Source: Paramacrobiotus metropolitanus
Taxonomy: Eukaryota > Tardigrada > Eutardigrada > Parachela > Macrobiotidae
Length of the DNA stretch: 64,000 bases
Direction of reading: 5' to 3'
Assembly (NCBI RefSeq): GCF_019649055.1
Contig: NW_026570272.1
Location: 434,001-498,000 of the forward strand
In this document: piece by piece, positions 11,016 through 22,369 of the stretch
Numbering within the stretch: the stretch's first letter is position 1
Layout of the letters: each line of letters opens with the position of its first letter
Notes under the pieces: model-generated
The model's database searches: none
The model's input: only the letters and a program-made list of their open reading frames with translations
What the model was told of the DNA's origin: nothing
Position numbers and translations under genes: made by a program

Positions 11016-13716
11016 TTCCAAGGGTCAAGGTCTCGGGCCACCCAAGACAGGACAGGACAAGGCATTAAGACACTGGTGAAGTGCACATCTCCATAATGCC
11101 AGTGGACCTGCGCCGTTAATTAACCGTGTCCGACGGATACCGGCATTCTCCACATGATGATGCTGGCAGCAAGCGTTACATGTGCGTCCAAAAAGTCAGT
11201 CGTCAAATCACTTGGCAAGCGTAGTCAAACTTTAAGGAGAAATTAACTGTACAGCGCCAGATTTTATCCGCGTCCAGCGCTGTTGCGGCATAACGATAAA
11301 AGCATGGCTGGATGGGGATTACGGATAGACAGATGGTAGCTGCGAGATATGACTGGCGTTTTGCAGCGCGTATGCAATATCACAGATCAACTGGCTGCAG
11401 CTGAGCCGGGATTCCCGTGAGCTGGCAATGCTGTTCTATACAAGCCGTGTGTGTCCCTGTCAGGAGGCGTTACGCTGCGCCAACTTCCGCCGGCACACGG
11501 CGTACATACAGCGTATAGACGCACTATACAGCAGCGCTACCGCGGGCGTCCGGCTATACCCATTAATATCCATTAAGCCAGCCGGCCGCTAATCAACTTT
11601 TAACGCCGCCAGCTGTCAATGTATCTGTATGCCCTACCGCTAACCGCTGCATTATTCATTATTCACGGCCCAACACAATAATTAATTAATATGGGAAATA
11701 TTAACGCGCCATGCGCCACGAATTTTAATACGTAACACCTGTCTCGCGTCCTTGTTTTCACGTTTATTCATTTATCTCTGCTGTTTTGCGCCGGCTCGTA
11801 AAAACTGAACGCCGCAATGTGCCGGTGAACACCGGCTGCAGTTAAGAATTACTGGAGAGTGATTTGTCGTGTCGGGCACTGTCGGCGATCGACAGGAACC
11901 GGCGTAAATGTCGCTGTACATGCGCTACACATAAAACATGTTAACGCGCCGGTCTCCCGTTGTCCGGGCGCGTTGAATGCGGGACGTTGAATGCCCGATT
12001 GGCGGCAATCAAAGGCAAACATCGCGCCCGTCAAAGCCCGTAATCGGCCGTCAATGCACTGCATTCTATTAAGTATTGTTAACCTCCGCGCTCCATAAAG
12101 CGCCCCGTGTGCAGCCACGCCGCAACCGACACCGATCAATGTCGGCGCCGTTTACGCCGACAATTTCTTTCAGCTTCTTCGTCGCTCGATACCGCTTACA
12201 CTTCCACCAACTTAAGAAAAAAGTAATGTGTAAATGTATAAACAAAAATATAAAATATATATACGACAATAAAAAATATATATACATAAATGCAAAAAAA
12301 TAAAAATATATATATACAAAAATATATATGCAAAACAAATAAGAAAATTATATAAAAAATTGCTTAAGTTATTATTGTTTAGCCGCACTTGATGTTTAAG
12401 CTAAAACCGGCATCGTTCGATCGCTGCGGCAGGCGAACGCCAGTGACCTTGCCGGCAGCCAGAACGCTAATTAACTCTGTTCGTTGGCCGCGGCCATTCC
12501 CATGAAATTAAAGCTACACTGCCTTCAAATCGTCTTTTCAGCAGCAGCAACAACTTGTCGACGGTTACGTGCTGAAACAGCGTCCTTGGCGGCGCCGGCG
12601 ATCAGCCGTTCCCAGCACTGGTGACCGTGGGAATCCTGTTTATATACACGTAAATGAAGGCGTCAGTGGCGTGCTTGGTTGGTTGCGAGAACGTGAATGT
12701 TAAGTTGTTAACGTGACTGCTTGTAAGAAAGGCCGGACAATGGCGGCATTGTTGGGGGAGGCTGTTGAGTGATGTAATGAGGTGTTGATGGAGTGCCGTT
12801 CGGGAGCAGGGATGATGGGATAGATAGATGGTGGAGCAGAGCCCATGGTTAAGGGGAGCTGTTTACGTGCCTGTGCCGGCATCTGTTGGGCGTCAATTGA
12901 TTGCTTTTTGATGGCTGCTATCGCTAAACGGATGCCTGCTGCGAGGATGGCCTCATGCCGAGGCGACCGGGCCAACGCTCGCCGGCTAAACTGACGCCAG
13001 ATACAGCAACGCCAAGATGTATAGTACTACGTTGCATACCGGCTGATAATAATGTACGATCGCGATCGCGGTAGGATTGACATCGCAAAGCCAAATGCTG
13101 CATGTACACATTTCAAGCTTTTGCTTAAATAATTCAGTGTGAAATAGAAATTTTTAATTTTCCATTACTGTTGAAATGAGTTTAGATTTAAGACTTGATC
13201 CCGAATTCAGTGCCTTATTAATAAAATCACTCGAATAACGGTGAAAATAAGGCTATATCAGAAATATTTATTTAACAGAAATACATAGTGACTTTATGGT
13301 GCATTTATTGCATGTATTCATGTATAGCTTGTATTTTCCATCCCGTCCCGGCGCTCGGCAGTCAGCGATGGGGAGTAAAAGAGCGGCTTCTCGCTGGCTT
13401 CGTGCCAGCTGACAATAGCCGGCGTACCATTCCGCCGACGTGCCTCACTGCGCATCATGTACAGCAGCGCAACGCTCCCTATTCTCCCGCCACAACACAA
13501 AACCGGCGCCGGCATTGGCGCGTGCAGCGCACAAAAGCCAGTTATTTCAATGCCCGCATCTGGCTATAATTACACATTGTAAATTAATGCTGCACTTTTT
13601 GATCACATAATATGTATCCGTAGTGCAACCGCGTTGGTTTATTTGCCTTTTTTTACATAGCCTGAAATCATTTCTGTTTTAGATACATATAAAAACGAGG
13701 TACATGTAAACGACGC
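11016..13716. other. Intergenic region with AT-rich simple sequence
   Basis: 2.7 kb without a supportable gene. At about 12230-12350 there is a run of TATATA and AAATAA simple sequence. CCGGC/GCCGG words are frequent throughout, but I see no larger unit. Confidence 0.5.
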
Positions 13717-13919
13717 ACATATATAAAGTGACCTTTGTCCGACATACATATATAAAGTGACTTTTATCAAACGTACGTATATAAAGTGACCTTTATCAAA
13801 CGTACATATATAAGGTGACCTTTGTCAGACATGCATATATAAAGTGACCTTTATCAAACGTACATATATAAAGTGACTTTTATCAAACGTACATATATAA
13901 AGTGACCTTTGTTGGACAT
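13717..13919. repeat. 29-bp minisatellite, seven units
   Basis: Seven consecutive 29-bp units start at 13717, 13746, 13775, 13804, 13833, 13862 and 13891. Each contains CATATATAAAGTGAC (or a close variant such as GTATATAAAG) followed by CTTT and a variable 10 bases. Five of seven units carry TGACCTTT, the reverse complement of AAAGGTCA; the other two have TGACTTTT. The array lies just downstream of the stop codon of gene A (minus strand). Confidence 0.9.
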
Positions 13920-13982
13920 AGTTCATTGAACATACAACAGCAGTTTTCATATAGAGCCAAATCATTTGTAGTAAAAGAAAAA

Positions 13983-16398
13983 CTAGACCAGTCGACAGCA
14001 TTTAAAACCGCGAGCGCCGATAGCGTACAAATGCTGGAGACCGCTCGCCTTGGCCTGCTGGTGGAAGCTGTCCAGCAGCGCGTTCCCGTCCAGCTGCTCG
14101 AACGCGGAAGTGGACGCGGCAATTCCGTTAAGCCGGTAGGTGACCTGCCGTAGCACCACCCCCTTCTTATCCCGGGCCGGCGTGTAGGGCGTGTCGTTCT
14201 GCACCTGCAGCTCAAAATCCCCGACGTCCGCCCCGAGGACGCCCTGCCACACCGGCCGGATCTCCTCCTCTAGGACGCGGTCCCGCTGTTGCCGGGTGTC
14301 GGCGCGGACCACCACCACGTCCTCCAGACTCACCAGCGGCCGCTCGCTGGTCCCTCCGACGGTCTCCGGGGTCGTCGCGGCCTCGGTGGTGGTCGGGCGC
14401 CGGTAGTAGGGTTCCGCGGTGGAGGTAGACGGCGGAGCGGTGTAGACAGGGCGCCGAGTGTTGGGGACCCAGGTGCCGTTGATGTCCAGCACCCCCCATA
14501 GGTTCGGAAGGCCGGCCAGCAGCGCCAGCCGGTGGAAGGCGCCGGCGGCTACGTCGAAGTTGAGGTCGACGGTGGAGGTCCCGTCCACGGTGTAGGCCAC
14601 CCGCCGCAGCTGTTGGCCTTCGGGGGTGGTGGCGGGGTCGAAGGGGCTGTCGCCAGTGACGGAGATCCCGAAGCCGGCGGCCACGTCGCGACCTGAATTT
14701 ATTTCATTTACACAAACATTTATTTCAAGGATAATTTATATGCCGTTCCGGAAGTGATCAGCGTACCGAAGACATTGGCCCAGATCGGTTTGATCTCCTT
14801 CTCCAAGATCCGGTCGCGCTGCCGACGCGTGTCGGCCGTGATGGCAATCGTATCCGGCAGGTTAAACTGCCCGTGACGGACAACAGCACGGCGGACAGTT
14901 GGGGAGGTCGCCGACGCCAAAGCGGTGGTTACCGGGGCTGCCGGCGTTCGGGTGACAAACGCCGGGACCACCCAGGGTCCGTACGGGTTCAGGCTGACTG
15001 TCGTCGTCGGCTCTGTTGTAGTCGTGACCGTCGACCACCTCCGGGTGACCTTTCCGGGGGTTGTGGTGACCTTGGTGACGTTCTTTGCAATGGGCGACGG
15101 TGTCACCGGAAGAGGAACGTCATAACCGAGGACATCCTTCCAGTGGCTGACCGCTCCGGACCCAGCAAAGTCTTTCTTCCGGTGTGTTAACCCGAACACC
15201 GGGCTCCCTTTTATCAGCATCAACCCGCTCCGCAACGGCGCCGGCATCCCCGGCGACGCTCCGGACATTGTCAACGCCAACCGGAAGTTGTTGATGCTCA
15301 GCGTGTTGTTCTTCTTGACCGGATTGGGCGGCGACTCGAACGGGTGAAAGGTCACCGCCGTGGGGAAGTTGCCGGAATAGGGCGGGAGGGTCTCGGAGCC
15401 CGGGAGGAGACGGTGCAGGACGAAGAGGTTAGAGAGGATAGTCAGCATCCGGAAGTGCAGTCGGTTGAAGTGCTGCTGCTGTTTCTGCTCCAGTTGGCTG
15501 TCCATCCAGTCCGGGTCCGAGCAGTCTTCCTGTTGGAGGTTGAGGAGGTGACGCTGCTGGAGGGTGTCGGTGAGGAGGGCGTGGCAGATGTCCTGGAGGA
15601 GGGTGGTTTGCACCCAGCGTTCTATTTTTAGCTGCGAAATTCTAATAATAAAAAAATAAAATAAAATAAAATAAAATAAAATAAAATAAAATAAAATAAA
15701 ATAAAATAAAATAAAATAAAATAAAATAAAATAAAATAAAATAAAATAAAATAAAATAAAATAAAATAAAATAAAATAAAATAAAATAAAATAAAATAAA
15801 ATAAAATACAAATACAAATAAAAATAATGAGGTATCCGTCATAAATAAACTGCCAGTACGTGGCCAACCAGACGGAAATATTCCTCTGGCTGTCGGCCGT
15901 CACCACCGCGCTGCCCTGGATTAGTTTTTCACGTAACGCCGCCACATGGAGAAAGGCCAGCGGGACACCCAAAAGGAACGTCTGATTGACTTCCAAACTG
16001 TCCAGAATCTCGGCATAAGCGTCCTCGCAGCCGGAAACGACGGAGGTTAGCACCGCCGCCCGTTGTGGTGGTCGGGCGACAGTGTACGCCGTCAGGCTGT
16101 CACGGATTTGAGCGGTGCTGTTTAAAATAGCAATAAAATTCGGCGACGCCGTGTCGATGAGGCCGGTGGCGTGCTGGGCCAGGTGTCGGAAAAGGTCATC
16201 CCGGGAAGACGGGAAGAAAAGCGGGAGGAGGTCCGGGAGGACGGAGGCGGTGGAATTGAGGTCGTCTAACCGGGAAAGGACCGCCGACATGTTTGTTTCC
16301 CACGATGAGCGATTGCTGGGAACCGGAGTCGGGGAAGCGTGATTGTCGGCCGACGTCGCGCTTAATAAACGCAATATTAATATTACAAGCAGCGGCAT
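13983..16398 (-). CDS. Gene A: secreted protein with helical N-domain, mucin-like linkers and two C-terminal repeats
   Basis: Three-exon model, 710 codons: exon 1 15851-16398, exon 2 14767-15641, exon 3 13983-14692. The last intron is 74 nt with clean GT-AG signals and phase 1. MPLLVILILRLLSATSA is a signal peptide. Residues to about 180 look helical and include VPLAFLHVAALREKLIQG. A second region of about 150 residues follows, then Thr/Pro-rich linkers (TTTTEPTTT, TTTEAATTPE). Two related units of about 100 residues follow, each opening with ADTR.QRDR.LE.EI.P.W and later showing LR.V.Y...G. The first intron holds an (AAAAT)n array and its borders are uncertain: the phase-2 model used here has a weak donor (GTTTAT). 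The helical part weakly recalls helix 5 of delta-endotoxin N-domains; I would not assign function on that. Two decayed copies of exon 1 lie nearby. Confidence 0.55.
15652..15808. repeat. (AAAAT)n pentanucleotide microsatellite, about 31 units
   Basis: A nearly pure run of AAAAT. On the minus strand the (ATTTT)n run is open in all frames, so coding-like frames from both sides run through it in different frames. It lies in the first intron of gene A in my model. Confidence 0.95.
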
Positions 16399-17065
16399 GG
16401 TTCCTCGCTTGCACGTTGTCCGTTAGAAAAACTGCCATAATGTAAATCAGATCACTCGGCAGTCGGCTCTCGCGATTTGCGAAGCAATTAAGTAAATGCC
16501 GGCTAGAAGCGAGTTTCTTCACATGGCGAATAAAAGGCGCAGTCATTTATTTATGGCGCTGCTTGAGTAGGTATCATTGTCTGTGCGCACTGGTGGACCA
16601 TTGTAAATTGGCAAAATGCTTAATTAGCCGGTAATAAATGATTTGCGCTTGTTCCGCTGTTGCCGATTGGTGGTCTGTGCAACGAACGTCAAGGCCGCGG
16701 GCCACAGGCACGGCTGCTTCGTTTTCTGCAGCGGAAATTAATCGCCGGCAACCTTCCTTCCGCCAGCATTAGTTGTCTGTTAACCTTGCTGCTCGAACTG
16801 CACAGACGACTATGTACAGATATAATTCGTGGTATTGACCATGACAACTTTTTCTCAATTATTACCGTATTTCATTACGTAACATTGAAATTCTTTACCA
16901 GTTTCTGCAGAGAAGCGCTTAGTCAACCGAAGCTTGGCATGTTCTCGTATTAGTCGCATATACAAATACAGAGATACTATTTTTAGTCTTTTGATAGGTT
17001 ATGGCGCTGTTCTTCGATGCACGTGTTTAGCATCGCTAACGCCGCAGCGTTGTTGAAACGCGCTC
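16399..17065. other. Upstream region of gene A, duplicated elsewhere
   Basis: No gene seen. Parts of this region recur next to the decayed gene A copies: the stretch around GTCCGTTAGAAAAACTG(C/G)CATAAT at 16418-16442 reappears near 18750 and 22203, and the ATGATTTGCG stretch near 16638 reappears near 22456. The duplication therefore included the 5' flank and probably the promoter. Confidence 0.55.
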
Positions 17066-18237
17066 TTATTTCCGGTGGACACGGAACTGCGCCGACTGCA
17101 CGACCCACTCGTCGAGGCCACCGTGCGGCCGGAACCAGCACTCGACGGTGCCGCTGTCGGCCTGGACTGGTTCGTGGAAGTGGAAGACCCCGCGGGCGGT
17201 GCCCCCGGACCGGTTGGCCACCTCCCCGGCCTTGGAGGTGTCCGGGCCGGTCCAGCCCGCTGGCAGCCGCGACGCGTAGCGCTCCTCGGCGGGCGCCCAC
17301 AGGACGCGGCCGTTGTGGCGCCAGATCACGTGCTGCCGCAGGAGATGGTCCAGGACCCGCTGGGCCACCGGCAGCCGGAGCGAGCAGAAGAAGCGGACGT
17401 GCTCGCCCTCCTGAACGGTCTGCGGCGCCATGGGCGGATCGAAGACGTCCGCGGCCAACAGGACGCTCGGCCAGAGGCTGTAGCGCTGCAGGATGGGGTC
17501 CCTGTTGGGATCGTGCATCGCGGCGTCCAGACAGACCACGGCGCCGCTGGACTGCAGCGACACGTTGAGAATGACAAAGGTCATGGTGTCGTTGTCGCGG
17601 CGGAAGACGTACTGCTGCCCGTCGGCCACCGGGGACGGGTGACCTTTAGCGAAGACCGTCCGGTCTTGGTGCAGCCAGGTCACGCTGCGCCAGTCACTTC
17701 CGGTCGGGACGCGGCAGGTGAAGGAGGCGTTCTCGCCGAGTTCCGGGCGCCGCACGATCCCCGCCATGGCGCGCTCGGCCGAAACGTTCTCCCCGGGAAA
17801 GCGCAGCGTCACCCGGTCGTCTTGGCGGTGGTAGTCCAGGCCGGCTTGCAGAATATCATCCACTGAAGAATCCCAACTTAGCTGCTTGTTCTAATCACAA
17901 TATGCGAGATACGACAAAGCTGTACACAATTCCTTTGACAACTGGAAAGGCGTTAATCAGCAGGAAGGAAATTGTGTATTTGATTTCCTTGATGGTACGT
18001 TGTTGTTATGACACTGCCCAATACCTCGTATACTCCAGCTGAACAAAGCAAGAACTGGACAAACTTACATGTTGGACGGTTGACTTTAATAATTGTAGAG
18101 CGGCCTGCAGGGCAGGCTGACACTGAGGAAGGGTGCAGCACAGCAAAGGCAAACAGGAGCACCACTGCAGCAGCGGCCCGCGCCGATGGGACACTCCGCA
18201 AAAGTCTGCACGTGTGCAAGGGGTGCTCATGAGTCAT
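17066..18237 (-). CDS. Two-Ig-domain secreted protein, copy 2 (intact)
   Basis: Exon 1 18069-18237 (ATG in MTHEHPLHT) ends at a GTAAGT donor. Exon 2 17066-17862 follows acceptor TTCTTCAG. The junction is phase 1 and the product is 321 residues. The N-terminus has a signal peptide (AAAVVLLFAFAVLHPSSVSA). Ig domain 1 (about residues 85-190) shows FTCRVP, VTWLHQ and NVSLQSSGAVVC. Domain 2 (about 200-320) shows FFCSLRLP, HVIWRHNGRVLW and DSGTVECWFRP. No membrane segment or GPI-like tail is visible, so it is probably secreted. It is the only one of three local copies with an uninterrupted frame. An upstream in-frame ATG would lengthen the N-terminus. Ligand and role are unknown. Confidence 0.7.
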
Positions 18238-18359
18238 GGCACACAAGTACACATACAGATACAGAGGAAGCATTCTTGACACTTTTCGGGCAAAAATTAT
18301 CATTTATTACTACTCTAGTAATTTTTCTTATGCAGACCAATTTTTCTTATGAGCACGGC

Positions 18360-18760
18360 GGAGAGTGCCGTCGCCCGTTGCGGTTGGCAGGCGACACTGT
18401 ACGCCGGCAAGCCGTCACGGATTGGACTCATGGGAGTAATTGTCAGTACTCAGCAGGAATTAAAATTCGGCCACGCCGTGTTGATGACGCTGGCGTGTTT
18501 TGCCAGCCGGCGTCAGAGATGATCCCGGGAAGACGGGAAGGAAAGTGGAGGAGGGAGGCGGTGGAGGATGGACCGTGTACCGGTAACTGGGATATCAGCG
18601 CCGATATACTTGTTCCCACGCTATGCTGTTGCTGGGAACCGGCAGCCGCTATGGGAGAAGCGGGCTTGTCGGCCGATGTAACGCTTAATAAACAAAGTAA
18701 ATAGTACTACCCTAGTGATATATGCCCGTTTCATCGCTTGATTTCGCGTTGTCCGTTAGA
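18360..18760 (-). pseudogene. Decayed copy of gene A exon 1 and 5' flank
   Basis: On the minus strand this resembles gene A exon 1: shared words include GACACTGTACGCCG, GTCACGGATT, AAAATTCGGC(C/G)ACGCCGTGT and ATCCCGGGAAGACGGGAAG, followed by the shared 5' flank (TTGTCCGTTAGAAAAACTGCCATAAT). Indels and substitutions break the frame repeatedly. It lies between Ig copies 2 and 3. Confidence 0.7.
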
Positions 18761-19479
18761 AAAACTGCCATAATACTGTAGTTTATACCGATTGATCACT
18801 GGCAGCCGCGATTGGGGAAGCAGTAAGAAGCTGGCTAGAAGCAAGGGCATCCACATGCCGCGTAAAAAGCGCTGTAATGCATTTTTTGCGCTGGTCATTT
18901 ATTGCGCGAACATTATTATCTAGGCGTATCGCTGCAGTGCAGTTACCAGCAACAGCAGGGCTCCGAGGGGAAAGCCGGCCAATTTCTCGGCCGTTGCCTT
19001 GACAACCCTTCTGCGTTGGCACTACGAAATAAAACACGCTACCACTCGCCAGTTTCTGCGTTGTGCCGGTAGATTGACTTGTGTTCTTCTTATTAAGCAC
19101 ACCGAAATCTCTGTTTTGTCCGTTGTTAATACTTCGCCACAGTGCTCTGATCCGCAGCGTTCTCGGAACTGAGAAAACAGCCAAGTACGAGTACCTCTCG
19201 ACTCTATGGCTTGACAACATTATAATTGTAATTATGTCCCATCATTTCGGCAGCGACCATACTCTGTCTGTCCGCAGCACGCAGTCTGGCTACAGTACAT
19301 GGACATACTGCTGCGGAGTGCACGGATCGCGCGTGTCGTTCGTGTGTTTTTCTTCATGACAGCGGCGCTGCGTCCCGGCAGCGCCTGCCTGGCCGGCCGC
19401 TCTACATGTTCACACCCCGGTCCATCGTGTAAGTACAGTGCAGCTTCTCTACACTATCACGGCATTTTACTGACCTCTG

Positions 19480-19790
19480 TTATGCTGACCGACATGTTGC
19501 TGATTAACACAACTTGCTGACCAACAGATTGCTGACCGACCATTCCCTTTTCTACAATTCTGCTTCCCGAGTTTCTTATGCTCTTCGGGTGTTTAGGATG
19601 TTTCGGGACGATGTTTTGCTGGTCATCAGAATATTGATGTCGTCAGCAAAGTGTCGGTGTTCAGCAAGCTGTCGATCGTTGGGTTGTCGTTCCAACGAAT
19701 TGTCGGGTCAACATTTTGTCGGTCAGCCACAGGTCGTCAGCAAGTTGTCGATCAGCAAGATAGCGGTCAGCAAATTGCCGGTGTGCCCTT
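19480..19790. repeat. Degenerate short tandem repeat in the Ig copy 3 intron
   Basis: Irregular repetition of words such as TTGCTGACC(A/G)ACA and GTCAGCAA(G/A)(T/C)TGTCG, roughly 15-20 bp apart. The units are too diverged to fix a period by eye. Confidence 0.5.
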
Positions 19791-20410
19791 CTCTACAACA
19801 TACGCCTTCCGTTCCAGTTCCAGGCTTTGCAAATGTCACACAAGGATGCATGTTGTAAAGGCTACGATGGGGCGCCGTTATCAGGGCACGGCCGCTGGGG
19901 GCTGAACCCTTATTTTGCCCACAGTAACAAGTGTGGATCGCTGAAAGGTCACAGTTGTCCCTCTCTGAAATTGTCAGTCATATTATACGCAACAACAACC
20001 AGTCGATGTGATAATTTTTTAAAGAAAAGATCGAGAGTAATCTGTTATTTTGCGTGCGTTTGTTAGGAACCGGCTCTCCAGCCAAAATGTCCCGAATTGT
20101 GTCAGTTAAACCCGGCAACTTTGGAGTATCTAGATAAACCGCTTCAAAACACTGAGCGCACCTAAAGATTCGTTATACGTCGACAGCGGAGGCATGTGTT
20201 CAGCAGCTGCTTGTTCTAGAGTGACCTCGGCTGTGTTATTCTTTCTTGCTTTAAGCTGCTTAGTTAGAACGTACTGACCAGACCGATAAAAGCAAAAAAG
20301 CCGAGACTTTCTTTGAAATTCAGCGCATGGATTATATTACTACTAATATTATTACGGCACAAGAGCAGTCACCCCCCAAGGCACTTCCAGTCTGGTCGAC
20401 AAAAACATTT

Positions 20411-20728
20411 TCATGCTATAAAAAAAAACATCAAGGATAGATCAACGGATTTGAGTAGAAACCTGCAAGCCGGTACAGAACTGCCATCAAGAATTTTAGG
20501 ATTAGTAAGAATTTTATCAAGAAGACGATTAAGCCGCATTTCCATAGTCGACTCTCCGATAACCTCCCTGGCCCGCGTAACCTCGATCCGGGCCGGCTTG
20601 CGCAAGTTTTCCGTAAAAATGCGCATTGTATTATCGTTCACTTGGATCATGTCCAGGAGGTAGGCCGGAAGACCTACCAGCATGCGAGTGAATGTTATAC
20701 AAGAGTGACTGATAAGAGGAGTGGCCAT
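20411..20728 (-). CDS. Unassigned ORF inside the Ig copy 3 intron
   Basis: 105 codons, antisense to the intron of Ig copy 3. The predicted product is mostly charged helix (RAREVIGESTMEMRLNRLLD) and resembles no family I know. No splice partner or promoter was found. It could be a fragment of another gene carried by the duplication, or chance. Confidence 0.2.
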   Translation of the reverse strand: MATPLISHSCITFTRMLVGLPAYLLDMIQVNDNTMRIFTENLRKPARIEVTRAREVIGESTMEMRLNRLLDKILTNPKILDGSSVPACRFLLKSVDLSLMFFFIA

Positions 20729-21799
20729 GTACCTCCAACTTGTTGCATACGCTGTTTTGAGTCTTTGACAACGTTGGCAGTTTCTTTACAAAGGGCACGA
20801 GATCAGGTTGCGTTGTTGCAGGGAAGGATATTTTGCCCGACGCACTGGACCACCGTCGCCAGGGCGGCCAGGTGATGCTGCAGTTCCCCGGGGACAACGC
20901 TTCAGAGGCTGCGGCGCAGATCGTGCGGCGTCCGCGACTGGGCGAGAGCGTCTCCTTCACCTGCCGCGTCCCAGCCGGCAGTGACTGGCGGAGTCTATCC
21001 TGGCTGCACCGGCAACGGACCGTTTATACGGATGGCCAACCGTTGCCGGTGTCGGACGGGCAGCAGTACGCTTTCCGCCGCGACAACGACACCCTGACCT
21101 TTACCATCGCCAACGTCTCGCTGCAGTCCAGCGGCGCGCTCATGTGTGTGGACGAATCCGTGTACGACCAGTACGGCGATACGGTGACCCTGCAGCGCTA
21201 CAGCCTCTGGCCAAAGGTCATGCGGCCGCGCAAGTCTTCGACCCGCCCATGGCGCCGCAGACAGTCAAGGTGGGCGACGCCGTGACCTTTGTCTGCTCCG
21301 CGCGCCTGCCGGTGGCGCAGCTCGTGCTGGACAATTTTCAGCGGCAGCACGTGATCTGGCGCCACAACGGCCGCGTTCTGTGGGCGCCCGCCGAGGAGCG
21401 GTACGCGTCGCGGCTGCCGTGCGGCGCTACCGGCTCGCAGAGCCGACAGGCCGGGAAGTTTGTCAACCGGCCCGGACACACCGCGCAGAGTCATTTCCAC
21501 TTTCCCCGCGTCACTCGCATCGACAACGGCAGCGTGGAGTGCTGGTTCCGGCCGCATGCCGACCGCCACGAGTGGCTCGTGCAGACGGCGCAGCTGCGGG
21601 TCGAACGGAAATAGAGGCGGAGAATCCTGTACATTAAGCGTTTGTGGCGTTGCTCGGTCATGTCCATCTCACTGTATCCAGATTGTCTGAAATCAAAACT
21701 CTGGAATCAATAAATTTGATATCGCAGCACTAAATTGAGACTTCAATGATATTATACATTACTGTAGTTAATTAACAGTTAGTTATTATACATTACTGT

Positions 21800-22184
21800 A
21801 CGGGCTGTCCAGCATCCCGGCGTAGACGTCCTCGCAGCCGGAAACGACGGCGGTTGCCGGGCGACACTGTACGCCGTCAAACTCTCACGGATTTGAGCGG
21901 TGCTGCTTAAAATAGCAATAAAATTCGGCGATGCGGTGTCGATGAGGCCGGTGGCGTGCTGGGCCAGCTGTCGGGAAGAGGTCATCCCGGGAAGACGGGA
22001 AGAAAAGCGGGAGGAGGTTCGGGAGGATGGAGGCGGTGGAGCATAGATCGTATAACCGAGAGAGGACCGCCGCCATACGTTTTTCCCACGCTGGTCTATT
22101 GCTGGGAACCGGTGTCGGGGAAGCGTGATTGTCGGCCGACGTCGCGCTTAATAAACGCAATATTAATATTACAAGCAGCGGCAT
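21800..22184 (-). pseudogene. Second decayed copy of gene A exon 1
   Basis: Begins with the same signal peptide as gene A (MPLLVILILRLLSATSADN) and stays nearly identical in frame for about 75 codons, then shifts frame near 21970. It continues in another frame (HATGLIDTASPNFIAIL) and loses similarity near 21810 with no downstream exons. The upstream flank of gene A is duplicated with it, to about 22560. It lies just downstream of Ig copy 3. Confidence 0.8.
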
Positions 22185-22369
22185 GGTTCTTCGCTTCCAC
22201 TTTGTCCGTTAGAAAAACTGGCATAATGTAAACAGATGACCAAGCACTCGCGTGAATCCCGAATCAAATTCAAGCCGGTGCAAGCTGGCCAGAAGCGAGC
22301 GCATTCACATTCACGTGCCGAATAAAAAGGCGCCGTAATTTATTTATTGCGCTGATTAAGCGCGGACGC

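Larger units (their letters stand above)
19299..21614 (+). pseudogene. Two-Ig-domain secreted protein, copy 3 (one-base frameshift)
   Basis: Exon 1 19299-19428 (MDILLRSARIARVV then a hydrophobic core) ends at GTAAGT in phase 1. Exon 2 20822-21614 follows TTGTTGCAG. Domain 1 has FTCRVP, SWLHRQ and NVSLQSSGALMC. Domain 2 has FVCSARLP, HVIWRHNGRVLWAP and NGSVECWFRP. The two domains are in different frames: exon lengths add up to one base short of a multiple of three, and the break lies at about 21218-21230, in the linker (VMRP versus HAAAQVFDPP). Copies 1 and 2 are on the opposite strand, so this copy is inverted. Its intron is 1,393 nt and holds a degenerate repeat and an unassigned ORF on the other strand. 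Dead gene or assembly error. Confidence 0.7.

Noticed and set aside
17075-17866. 263-codon plus-strand frame opposite the intact Ig gene
   Set aside because: Antisense shadow of a GC-rich exon; the minus strand has clear Ig motifs, a signal peptide and splice sites.
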